From positions 310,001 to 374,000 of the forward strand of contig NZ_LVEN01000035.1 in assembly GCF_001686925.1 (NCBI RefSeq): DNA of 64,000 bases, in the 5' to 3' direction. This DNA comes from Flavobacterium piscis. GTDB taxonomy: Bacteria; Bacteroidota; Bacteroidia; Flavobacteriales; Flavobacteriaceae. Below the pieces are notes generated by a model. That model did no database searches. It was not told where the DNA came from and saw only the letters and a list, made by a program, of their open reading frames with translations. The first letter of the stretch is position 1. Every line of letters starts with the position of its first letter. Positions 57,152-64,000 of this stretch are shown piece after piece. The position numbers and the translations under genes were made by a program.

Positions 57152-57251
57152 ATCATTCGGTCAACGAAATAATTCTCATTTCAATGACTTATAAAAAATC
57201 ATTACATCAGAATTCAACTCTTCAATCATAAAAAAATAAAACCGTTTTAAA

Positions 57252-57596
57252 ATGGAAAAAACAATTTCAAAAACCGCAGATGTTCTTGACGGAAATATTA
57301 CTCAGGCTCAGTTAAACCAATGGAAATACAAACACAAAAAAGTAGTCAAACTCACCATTGCAGACGATGACGAAACTACCCTGTTTGCTTATTTCAAAAA
57401 ACCAGATATGAGTATTCGCTCTGCTGTATTGCAAGCTTCAAAAATGGACGAATTTAAAGCCCTCGAAGTATTATTCAAAAACTGCTATCTGGGCGGCGAT
57501 GCCAAAATCGAACAAGAAGACGATTTACGTCTCAATATTACCACAGCATTCTCAGATCATATTCAGCCCAAACCTGTTAAAGTAGAAATACTATAA
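57252..57596 (+). CDS. Tail assembly chaperone-like protein (114 aa)
   Basis: Helical acidic protein; KHKKVVKLTIADDDETTLFAYFKKPDMSIRSAVLQAS, then LFKNCYLGGDAKIEQEDD, aligned with the chaperone-like protein at 49081 (shared KKP and LFK(N/E)C blocks). A second chaperone of the same type in a different operon is notable. Normally a tape measure gene would follow; here a metallopeptidase-like ORF does. Function assigned by analogy. Confidence 0.55.
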   Translation: MEKTISKTADVLDGNITQAQLNQWKYKHKKVVKLTIADDDETTLFAYFKKPDMSIRSAVLQASKMDEFKALEVLFKNCYLGGDAKIEQEDDLRLNITTAFSDHIQPKPVKVEIL

Positions 57597-57633
57597 TAAA
57601 CACCTTTTTTGCCCTTTCATAAAAACTACCCTA

Positions 57634-58515
57634 ATGATTATTCGAAAACATAATATAGAATTAAAAGACCTTAGTACTTCTGAAATGGCAAGGTTTAGAC
57701 AAATTATGCTTGGCATTTGGCGTCAGCAAATTGAGGATGATAAAAATGCTCATGAAATGGCGAAATCAATACGAGAAAATTATGTCGATAAGAATAAGCT
57801 TGATGAGAGCATTTTTGAAAAATCTTATGAAAATGATATTTTTTATGTCAATGAAGATGGTGTTATTTTTAAAGTTGAAATTGATAAGTCAAATTATATT
57901 AATGTAGTTTTGCATAATGGAAAAAGAATGCTTTTTTCAGATTTAGATATTTCCGCAAGTACATTTAGTTGGAATAATACTAACAGACAAATTGCAGCAA
58001 ATATAGTTGGTTACTATGGTAAGCAATTAAATATTAAAGAAATTGGAGTTAATTATGATATTAGCGACAAGAATTATGCCTACACAGATGTTACAAAGAA
58101 AATATGGCTGCACCCAACTTCAAGTGGTGGGATTGATCCTATTCTAAACAATAAATATAATTTAAAAAGTATACTTTTTCATGAACATAATCATCAAAAA
58201 GAATTTAAAAAACCAAAAGACTACACCTATTCTGATCACGCTAAAGTTTACTTAAAGCAATTTCAACATGATATCTTTAAAAAAACAAGCAAAAAATTTA
58301 AAGAAGGTCAAATTGCTAACTTTATTCAGTATATAGATTATGCAGCAGGGCATAAAGAAGCAGGTTGGCAAGATCTATTAAAAGAATTTAATAAATCAAA
58401 AATTTTAGACGGTTATTATATTAATTATCGAGAATCAGGAGGAACTCAACTTATTGATAACAAAGGAAATATTCTTGTAATTGAAATACCTTCACCATTA
58501 AACGGACCACATTAA
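57634..58515 (+). CDS. Putative zinc metallopeptidase-like protein in the tape-measure position (293 aa)
   Basis: Not a recognised tape measure. The C-terminal half contains FHEHNHQ, an HExxH zinc-binding motif (HEHNH, near residue 190), with downstream Asp/His/Glu (YSDHAKVYLKQFQHDIF, AGHKEAGWQ) as possible third ligands; YDISDKNYAYTDVTKKIWLHP precedes it. This region resembles C-terminal toxin domains seen at ends of RHS-like and polymorphic toxins, but that is from memory. N-terminal 60 residues are helical (RFRQIMLGIWRQQIEDDKNAHEMAKSIREN). No signal peptide. Base use is AT-richer than neighbours, suggesting recent acquisition. Could be an injected effector. Confidence 0.6.
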   Translation: MIIRKHNIELKDLSTSEMARFRQIMLGIWRQQIEDDKNAHEMAKSIRENYVDKNKLDESIFEKSYENDIFYVNEDGVIFKVEIDKSNYINVVLHNGKRMLFSDLDISASTFSWNNTNRQIAANIVGYYGKQLNIKEIGVNYDISDKNYAYTDVTKKIWLHPTSSGGIDPILNNKYNLKSILFHEHNHQKEFKKPKDYTYSDHAKVYLKQFQHDIFKKTSKKFKEGQIANFIQYIDYAAGHKEAGWQDLLKEFNKSKILDGYYINYRESGGTQLIDNKGNILVIEIPSPLNGPH

Positions 58516-58636
58516 AAAGGATCTGAAAAGTAAAATTTTATTATTAATTATAATTTTTTTATATATAAAATAGCTACTAATTAAGATCAACAAATTCTAC
58601 AGATAAATGAGTTTATTTTGACTCCGATAAAACTAA

Positions 58637-58765
58637 AACAAAGACAATAACCGATTTCAGAACTATTTAAAATTTGATGATAATCGAAAACGTGTGATTT
58701 TATTCTTTAGCGGAAAGCAGTATGATGCATCTATGGATTGGAAGTTTATAAGAATGACAGTATAA
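58637..58765 (+). pseudogene. Remnant of a coding sequence after the metallopeptidase gene
   Basis: A frame with no start codon reads NKDNNRFQNYLKFDDNRKR, then VILFFSGKQYDASMDWKFIR and MTV before the TAA at 58763-58765. It has a protein-like composition, but the frame upstream is broken by three stops (TGA at 58619, TAA at 58628 and 58634) after an ATG at 58607. Looks like the C-terminus of a decayed gene, perhaps an immunity or accessory partner of the preceding putative effector. Function unknown. The surrounding 58516-59130 has otherwise only a terminator, a promoter and a leader. Confidence 0.5.
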
Positions 58766-58782
58766 TTGCTAATTTCTCCATT

Positions 58783-58821
58783 AAAAATCCGTTTTTCTCA
58801 ATCAGAAAAACGGATTTTTTT
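58783..58821 (+). terminator. Terminator after the metallopeptidase unit
   Basis: Perfect 16-bp stem AAAAATCCGTTTTTCT / AGAAAAACGGATTTTT followed by T-run. Confidence 0.9.
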
Positions 58822-58866
58822 ATAATACATCTCAATTCAAAACTAAAAAAAACACAAAATCTTCTA

Positions 58867-58928
58867 CTGAAACTACTGACTTACAACTCCATATTATTTT
58901 TCAAACACACTATTTCGGCGTATTTTTA
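58867..58928 (+). promoter_or_regulatory. Tail-regulon promoter for the lysis cassette
   Basis: CTGAAACTACTGA (58867-58879, perfect), 41 bp, then TATTTTTACAG from 58921. Leader about 195 nt. Confidence 0.8.
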
Positions 58929-59130
58929 CAGTGTTCTTAAAACATATATCACTTCTTAAATGTGATCATAACAAAGGAACATTTTCACTATTTATTTACC
59001 ATTTTTTCTTAGCCGTAAATAAATCGTTAAACACAAAAAAATCTTATCGAATACTAAAAATCCCGATTGTCTTCAAACAATCAGAAAGGCTTTTTATTCT
59101 CAAAATTGAAAATCATTAATAAATATAAAT

Positions 59131-59613
59131 ATGGATCAAACAACAAAAAAACACATTGATTTGCTTCATCCTTCGGTTAGGGAAGAAGTTACTAAAATCA
59201 TCGAGGAATGCGATCTTGCCTTAACCGGACGGGCTAAAGTTCGCATTACGCAAAGTCTCAGAACTTTTCAGGAACAAGAAGATCTTTATGCTTTTGGCAG
59301 AACAAAACCAGGAAAAAAAGTGACGAATGCCAAAGGCGGACAATCTATTCACAATTATGGTTTTGCGGTAGACATTTGTCTGATTATAGATGGCAAAATA
59401 GCTTCCTGGGATACCGCAAAAGACTGGGATGGTGACCAAATTTCGGACTGGCAGGAATGTGTCGAAATTTTCAAGAAACACAACTGGAACTGGGGTGGAG
59501 AATGGAAAACTTTTAAAGATCTTCCGCACTTTGACAAAAAAGGATACAGCGACTGGAAAGTACTCAGTAAACTAAAACGTGACAGAAAAAACTATGTAAT
59601 CTTATACAAATAA
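59131..59613 (+). CDS. Endolysin, M15C-type L-alanyl-D-glutamate peptidase
   Basis: 160-aa peptidoglycan peptidase (CwlK/Ply500-like). Zinc-binding core: SIHNYGFAVDI (SxHxxGxAxD, near 71-80) and the second site WGGEWKTFKDLPHFD near the C-terminus, with the arginine-rich RITQSLRTFQEQEDLYAFGR helix before it. No signal peptide, so release needs a holin-like partner. First gene of a three-gene lysis cassette (4-nt gaps). It would free particles from the producing cell by cleaving cross-links of its own peptidoglycan. Typical length for the family. Confidence 0.9.
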   Translation: MDQTTKKHIDLLHPSVREEVTKIIEECDLALTGRAKVRITQSLRTFQEQEDLYAFGRTKPGKKVTNAKGGQSIHNYGFAVDICLIIDGKIASWDTAKDWDGDQISDWQECVEIFKKHNWNWGGEWKTFKDLPHFDKKGYSDWKVLSKLKRDRKNYVILYK

Positions 59614-59617
59614 TCAG

Positions 59618-60088
59618 ATGAAACACTTAAAATTAAAACACCTACTATTTTTTATTGCAATCAGTTTTGTTTTTTCTTCCTGCAACTCTACAAGAACTGC
59701 CCTATTCGATCAATATTCATACGAAAAAACGATCGAGCTAAAAGTAGAAGCTGATAAATTAATCAGCAAGGCCACGACTCCCTATTCTGCTAACCAGGAA
59801 GAAATTGAAAAATTATTTCTAAACGTTGAAAAATTGGTCGAATATGAAAAAAACAAACCCAACAACGAAATCACTTTTGAAATGTTGAAGATGCTGAATG
59901 ATAAAGACAAAAATCTTTTAGCGGGTTTCTTTAAACATTGGCAGACAAAAGGAGTTGTCTCAAAATCATTTTTGGAGGAATCAAAAAAACAAATCCTATT
60001 AGCTTTTGATTTACTTATACAATATGAAATTAAAAAAGACAAACAATCAAAAGATGAACTTTTGGATTTAATAAACCTTAACAGCTAA
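59618..60088 (+). CDS. Lipoprotein of the lysis cassette, spanin-like (156 aa)
   Basis: Lipoprotein signal ending FVFSSC with Cys22, followed by a helical, Lys/Glu-rich body of about 130 residues. Starts 4 nt after the endolysin. In phage lysis cassettes a lipoprotein at this place often acts on the outer membrane (Rz1 or unimolecular spanin); a long helical body could bridge the envelope. No C-terminal membrane helix is visible, so a unimolecular spanin would require a partner. Assignment is by position. Confidence 0.6.
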   Translation: MKHLKLKHLLFFIAISFVFSSCNSTRTALFDQYSYEKTIELKVEADKLISKATTPYSANQEEIEKLFLNVEKLVEYEKNKPNNEITFEMLKMLNDKDKNLLAGFFKHWQTKGVVSKSFLEESKKQILLAFDLLIQYEIKKDKQSKDELLDLINLNS

Positions 60089-60092
60089 AATT

Positions 60093-60425
60093 ATGGACAA
60101 AGATAAAGTGATAGAAAACTTAAAAAAGGAACTAAAAGCAATTATAGCAAATAGTTATAAGGATATTAAACCTCAGCTAGAAAAAGACCTGGCTGCTTTT
60201 TTTCAAACTTCTACAGAAAAACTGGAACGCTGGATTCTTCTTTATTCATCCGGTGACTTAACCGAAGAAGAATTTGAATGGCTTTTAAAAAGTCAGTTAG
60301 ACTTAACCGTACTACAAGCATTACAAACTGCCGGAATATCAAAAATAAAACTGAATACCATTAAAAATAATATTATAAAAATGATTATTCAAATTATTAC
60401 CAGCCTGATTATTCCTGCGGTTTAA
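60093..60425 (+). CDS. Lysis-cassette protein with hydrophobic C-terminal helix (110 aa)
   Basis: Amphipathic helices over about 1-85 and a strongly hydrophobic final helix (IIKMIIQIITSLIIPAV, about 94-110). Starts 4 nt after the lipoprotein, ends the cassette. The tail-anchored topology could fit an unusual holin or envelope-disruption protein that lets the endolysin reach peptidoglycan. Not similar to a known holin that I can name. Confidence 0.55.
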   Translation: MDKDKVIENLKKELKAIIANSYKDIKPQLEKDLAAFFQTSTEKLERWILLYSSGDLTEEEFEWLLKSQLDLTVLQALQTAGISKIKLNTIKNNIIKMIIQIITSLIIPAV

Positions 60426-60486
60426 AATACTTTTTCAACCAAAAAAGCATCAAAAAACAAACTGTAAAAATGACTTTTACAACTTA

Positions 60487-60548
60487 CTGAAACTACTGAT
60501 TACTAAGCTTTAAAATCTTGATTAAGGCGTAAGCAAAGCTTATTTTTA
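60487..60548 (+). promoter_or_regulatory. Tail-regulon promoter for the baseplate operon
   Basis: CTGAAACTACTGA (60487-60499, perfect), 41 bp, then TATTTTTACAG from 60541. Leader about 85 nt before the gp25-like gene. Confidence 0.8.
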
Positions 60549-60634
60549 CAGTATCAAATAAAACATCTTCTTTTGGATATGGCGCGCAGATTCAAAAGAG
60601 ATTTTAATTAATAAACAATAAATAATAACGACAT

Positions 60635-60922
60635 ATGAAAGATTTTATCATAGATGAAGACTTGTTAATTACAAATGGAGATTTTGCCATAAAAGAGGCA
60701 GATCAGCAAAACATAGAACATCTATTGTTAAGCCAGAAAGGAAGTTATAAAGAGTTTCCTATTCTTGGAGTAGGAATAAAAAAATACATCAACAGCCCGG
60801 ATGCAACTTCCAGGCTAAGACTAGAAAACGAAATAGACAAACAATTATCGTATGACAATTTTTATGTAAAAACATTAGATGTCAACGATTTACAAAACAT
60901 TAAAATCGATGGGAACTATTAA
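60635..60922 (+). CDS. Baseplate wedge protein, gp25/gpW-like
   Basis: 95 aa. Lysozyme-like-fold wedge proteins of this type start a baseplate with a DxDL...GDF pattern; here DFIIDEDLLITNGDFAIKEADQQNIEHLLLSQKGSYKEFPILGVGIKKYIN matches the small Bacteroidota gp25-like family (GSYKEFPILGVG core). The following gene overlaps by 14 nt. First gene of the baseplate operon, under a perfect regulon promoter. Confidence 0.75.
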   Translation: MKDFIIDEDLLITNGDFAIKEADQQNIEHLLLSQKGSYKEFPILGVGIKKYINSPDATSRLRLENEIDKQLSYDNFYVKTLDVNDLQNIKIDGNY

Positions 60923-61211
60923 ACCACAAGAAAACCAAAACATTTTTGACATCTCTTTACAGGAATACGGAAGTATCGAAAAAGTATTCGATATTTTAGA
61001 AGACAATGATCAATTTGACCTTACAGATGACATTTCTGTTTACGAAGATTTAAAAATTGGCCGCGAAGCCTTTAAAAAAGATATTGTAGAATATTACAAT
61101 GCCCGAAATTTAAAACCTGCAACTGCGATTACAGACGAAGAACAATATTTACTGGATAACTTTTCCGGAATTGATTACATGATAATTGAAGATGATTTTA
61201 TCATTTATTAG
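60909..61211 (+). CDS. LysM/gpX-like tail protein (100 aa)
   Basis: Start ATG 60909 (MGTIKPQENQNIFDISLQEYGS) is used; a longer frame from 60879 begins inside the wedge gene without support. The segment QNIFDISLQEYGSIEKVFDILEDNDQFDLTDDISVYEDLKI matches the LysM-like gpX module that links tube initiation to the baseplate. A 14-nt overlap with the wedge gene implies coupling. The C-terminal 45 residues extend beyond the module. Confidence 0.7.
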   Translation: MGTIKPQENQNIFDISLQEYGSIEKVFDILEDNDQFDLTDDISVYEDLKIGREAFKKDIVEYYNARNLKPATAITDEEQYLLDNFSGIDYMIIEDDFIIY

Positions 61212-61378
61212 TATTTCGCTACAATTACCAAAAATACGGGTTATAACTGACACCTGTTTTTTTTTAGAAATCTTTAGAAAGAAAACTACGCTCCTGTAGT
61301 ATTTACAAAAAACATAAACAATTATCTATAAGCATTTTATACATGTCTTACAGGCTAATCTATAGTAAAATTTAAAAT

Positions 61379-62485
61379 ATGGCACGTACAATTGCTGAAA
61401 TACAGAACGAAATTCTGATTGAAAAGGGGAAACAAACCTCTCTAAACGGCTTAACAGAATCAAAAGCTGCGATTTGGAAACTTTGGATCAATATAGTCGC
61501 TACTGCGATTTGGATTCACGAAAAAATAGTCGAAAAAAATGCCCTGATTTCAAGGCCGCATACACTAAACTGGTATCGCGAACAGGCTTTGAATTTTCAT
61601 TACGGAATGCCGATAGATACGGATTCAAGCAACGGAATGTCGATAGATCCAGATTCAAGCAATCGAATGTCGCTGATCTGGAAAGAAGGTTCGTATCAGT
61701 TTGATACCTCAAAACTTTCAGAAACACAAATTGAAGAAGCTAAAATAATCAAACATTGTGCGGTAAGCGAAATAGATTTAGAAACAGTGCTTGATCCCAA
61801 CAAAAAACCGGAAGAAATATTCTCAGACTATTTTCATAATAAAGTTGGAGTTGTTTTTATAAAAGTAGCTACTGTAAAAGGTGATAAAATTTCGAGAATC
61901 GACGTTCCTAATGAACTCTTTGCTTTTAAGGAATATATTGCCAAAATAAAAGACGCAGGAAATCATGTATTTATCACATCAGATCAGGGTGATGTTCTAA
62001 AATTGCATTTGAATGTGTACATCGATCCTTTGACTATTTACATTGACCCAAAGGACATTGAATACTATCAGCTAAAAAGTTTAAATAGGCTTTTATCAGA
62101 CAAGGAAAAAATAAAACTGGCAGAATACGAATTGGCATTAGCAACAGATCCTTTAAATGAAAAAAATGGCTCCTTAATAGTCGACGAAGAAGAATTTCCA
62201 GTAATAAATGCTGTTAGGGAACATTTGAAAAGCATTGAATTCAATGGTGCTTTTGTCAAAACATATCTTGTTGATGATATTCAAAAAGCAGAAGGAGTTA
62301 AAATTCCAATTCTGAGCAAGGTTCAGACTTCTGTGGCAAAAAATCCAAATGATGCTCAGAATCCTACAATTACTGATGCAACCAACATCGAATATTTTAT
62401 TCCAAAAGCCGGTTATTTTGATATGGATACCCTTGAGTTTGAGGTAAACTATATTCCTTACACATTTTACAGAGATAAACAATAG
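61379..62485 (+). CDS. Baseplate protein, gpJ-like (368 aa)
   Basis: Second large baseplate component. Begins MARTIAEIQNEILIEKGKQTS. The N-terminal half is helical with AIWKLWINIVATAIWIHEKIVEKNALI; the C-terminal part is beta-rich. A 30-nt tandem repeat at about 61606-61680 codes for GMPIDTDSSN, GMSIDPDSSN and RMS, an odd low-complexity insertion near residue 77. Its order after wedge and gpX-like genes, before the next tail gene, matches a gpJ equivalent, but I cannot show a motif. Base use as neighbours. Confidence 0.6.
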   Translation: MARTIAEIQNEILIEKGKQTSLNGLTESKAAIWKLWINIVATAIWIHEKIVEKNALISRPHTLNWYREQALNFHYGMPIDTDSSNGMSIDPDSSNRMSLIWKEGSYQFDTSKLSETQIEEAKIIKHCAVSEIDLETVLDPNKKPEEIFSDYFHNKVGVVFIKVATVKGDKISRIDVPNELFAFKEYIAKIKDAGNHVFITSDQGDVLKLHLNVYIDPLTIYIDPKDIEYYQLKSLNRLLSDKEKIKLAEYELALATDPLNEKNGSLIVDEEEFPVINAVREHLKSIEFNGAFVKTYLVDDIQKAEGVKIPILSKVQTSVAKNPNDAQNPTITDATNIEYFIPKAGYFDMDTLEFEVNYIPYTFYRDKQ

Positions 62486-62500
62486 CCTAATATAGATACA

Positions 62501-63163
62501 ATGAACAAATACACTGTTTTAAAATGGGAAAAGCTCTTGTTATGGCTCGTCCCTCCTATTCTTAGAAAAAAAACTCATATTGACTGGCTCGATGTTTTAC
62601 TGACTCCGCTTCATACAATTTACGAAGAGATTCTTTATAAAATGCAGCATACAGGTCAGGTCATTTATCTGGAAAAAGTATTGAACGAAACTTTTAATCC
62701 CGATAAAAATTACAATCCCAATGCAAGCACAAGACAAAAACGATCAGACGGATTAATTTATATAGACGAATCGGTTAAACCTACCATCCAATATGTGTAC
62801 CTGCACAAAGAGTATTACGAACCAAAGATTACTTTATCAGATGGCACTATCGTGGATGGGCCTTTGATGATTCCTCAATTAGAAGTATATACTCATGAGG
62901 AATATAAAAAAAATAAAAACAATAAACCTGTTTATCTGGCCCATCGTACAGATTATACCAAAATAAATTATGCCAATTTCAGAGTATTTGTCCCTGAAAA
63001 TCTAATAACCAATAGAACAATACTTAGTCAACCAAAGAAAGAAGGAACTGTATCAAACACAGAAGCTATTAATGTAACAGACAAGAAATACAACGATCTT
63101 CTTAACTTTTATAAACTCGCAGGAAAGAGTTATGAAACCTATTCTTATTCAGAAAAAGATTAA
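62501..63163 (+). CDS. Baseplate protein, gpI-like by position (220 aa)
   Basis: N-terminal WEKLLLWLVPPILRKKTHIDWLDVLLTPLHTIYEEILYKMQHTGQVIYLEKVLNETF is a mostly helical region reminiscent of gpI-like wedge proteins, followed by a charged beta-rich C-terminus. Begins 15 nt after the preceding baseplate gene and before the partial gene at 63244. Assigned from gene order rather than sequence motif; unknown otherwise. Confidence 0.5.
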   Translation: MNKYTVLKWEKLLLWLVPPILRKKTHIDWLDVLLTPLHTIYEEILYKMQHTGQVIYLEKVLNETFNPDKNYNPNASTRQKRSDGLIYIDESVKPTIQYVYLHKEYYEPKITLSDGTIVDGPLMIPQLEVYTHEEYKKNKNNKPVYLAHRTDYTKINYANFRVFVPENLITNRTILSQPKKEGTVSNTEAINVTDKKYNDLLNFYKLAGKSYETYSYSEKD

Positions 63164-63243
63164 AATAAAACCTGAAATAAAAAATAGGATTATTCTAAAC
63201 CCAAGAAAAAAAATAAAAACAACAGACATTTAAATACATCAAA

Positions 63244-64000
63244 ATGAAACAAGTAAATTTTACTCATCCAGGAGGTTTTCCTCTCGAACAAGAAACTCTG
63301 GAAAAACTTCAAACCGCTTACAGACATGAGTTATTTGGAGCTTTAAAAAGTCATTTAGGAATCAATCCTGACAATGACTATATTATTGCACCGCCAATAA
63401 ACGCAAAAGAAGGCTGGGCTATTATCCATCCTAAAGATAATACAGGCAAAAGAACAGTAGAAGGAATTTTATATCCTATTAAAAATGGTACTGTAACCCT
63501 ATTTCTTAAAACTACCCGAACAGGCACAAATTTAACATACGGAAACGGAGAATCTCAAACCGCTTATTTTGATTATGAAGCGCAATACATCAGTGATACA
63601 GATTATGCAAATCGTCCCGTATCTCCTCCCATCACTGATGCATTAGCTGTACATTATTATGATTTGAGTGATCCTGCTTTTATAACCATTAAAGATATTC
63701 AGACAATTGAAGGAATTATTAAGACAATTGAAGCAAATATTACTACAATAAAATCAAACATCACTACAATTGAAGGAAATATTAATGCAGTAGAAAGTAA
63801 TATTGATGTTGTTGAAGGAAATATTAATACAATCGAAGCCAATATTGTTGATATTAAGAAAAATTATTTACTAATCAAAGGTTCTGAACTAAATACCAGT
63901 CCTGAAGATTTTGAGAGTTCTGAGAGTTCTGAGAATTCTTTGTTATTGTTAGACAATGTTAATCAAGTCATTAAAAGCAATAACCTCCTCAATTCATTAC
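63244..64000 (+). CDS. Tail-associated protein, 3' end beyond the window, with coiled-coil-like TIEGNI repeats
   Basis: The frame starts MKQVNFTHPGGFPLEQETLEKLQTAYRHEL and stays open to the right edge (252 codons). An N-terminal globular domain of about 140 residues (FGALKSHLGINPDNDYIIAPP...GWAIIHPKD) is followed by IK(T/D)IE(G/A)NI-type 11-to-14-residue repeats (about 155-210), which suggest a trimeric shaft. It resembles a baseplate/fibre connector, but the C-terminus is not visible. Last gene seen; the baseplate operon probably continues to the right. Confidence 0.65.
   Translation, partial: MKQVNFTHPGGFPLEQETLEKLQTAYRHELFGALKSHLGINPDNDYIIAPPINAKEGWAIIHPKDNTGKRTVEGILYPIKNGTVTLFLKTTRTGTNLTYGNGESQTAYFDYEAQYISDTDYANRPVSPPITDALAVHYYDLSDPAFITIKDIQTIEGIIKTIEANITTIKSNITTIEGNINAVESNIDVVEGNINTIEANIVDIKKNYLLIKGSELNTSPEDFESSESSENSLLLLDNVNQVIKSNNLLNSL

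Noticed and set aside
57031..57231. 66-aa ORF between tube and chaperone
   Set aside because: It runs through the right arm of the stem-loop and the terminator and has no protein-like composition.
58738..59119. Small ORFs across the lysis-cassette leader
   Set aside because: They cover a terminator and a promoter, have AT-driven composition and no conserved features.
33527..64000. Complete integrated phage genome
   Set aside because: No head, packaging, integration or replication genes in 30 kb; however the right edge is open, so this cannot be excluded fully.

Overview
The window is AT-rich bacterial chromosome, almost certainly from a Flavobacterium-like member of the Bacteroidota. Support: promoters with the Bacteroidota -7 box (TAnnTTTG), weak Shine-Dalgarno signals, a SusC/SusD polysaccharide utilisation locus (PUL) with a hybrid two-component regulator, and a tmRNA encoding the tag GENNYALAA. 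Both edges cut genes: a Kup potassium transporter on the left and a phage-tail-type protein on the right.

1-18,000 is mostly housekeeping: kup, an RsmB/RsmF-type rRNA methyltransferase, menE with a CPBP protease, an ArsC-like reductase, a TonB-dependent receptor, fumC, a saccharopine/alanine-dehydrogenase-like enzyme, a serine hydrolase lipoprotein, ssrA, a GAF hybrid kinase and a zinc-finger FAD monooxygenase. Gaps hold terminators and dispersed flavobacterial palindromes.

18,067-33,325 is a minus-strand PUL: HTCS sensor/regulator, SusC, SusD, GH10 xylanase-like lipoprotein, PKD glycan-binding lipoprotein, agarase-like GH-A enzyme and GH2 enzyme. The content suggests a xylan or related hemicellulose; the exact substrate is an inference.

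33,527-64,000 encodes a contractile phage-tail-like particle (tailocin or contractile injection system). Visible parts are a sheath, tube, tail terminator, two chaperone-like proteins, hub, spike, gp25-like wedge, LysM/gpX-like protein, further baseplate-type proteins, three fibre genes sharing an N-terminal anchor, a BspA/DUF285 adhesin, a lysis cassette, an S24 repressor, a small HTH protein, a HEHNH metallopeptidase-like protein and an unknown 1005-aa protein. No capsid, portal, terminase, integrase or tape-measure gene is visible here.

The most striking signal is a shared promoter architecture in the particle region. Eight sites carry CTGAAACTACTGA or a close variant, 41-42 bp upstream of a -7 box (TAnTTTTAC or TAnnTTTG). 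They precede every apparent transcription unit of the locus except the repressor, including the divergent 1005-aa gene, which this ties to the particle. Repressor-type repeats (ATATGTTGCAA) overlap the repressor promoter and the promoter of the tail-terminator/HTH operon. The inferred logic is repressor, then early operon, then an unidentified activator, then coordinated late operons.
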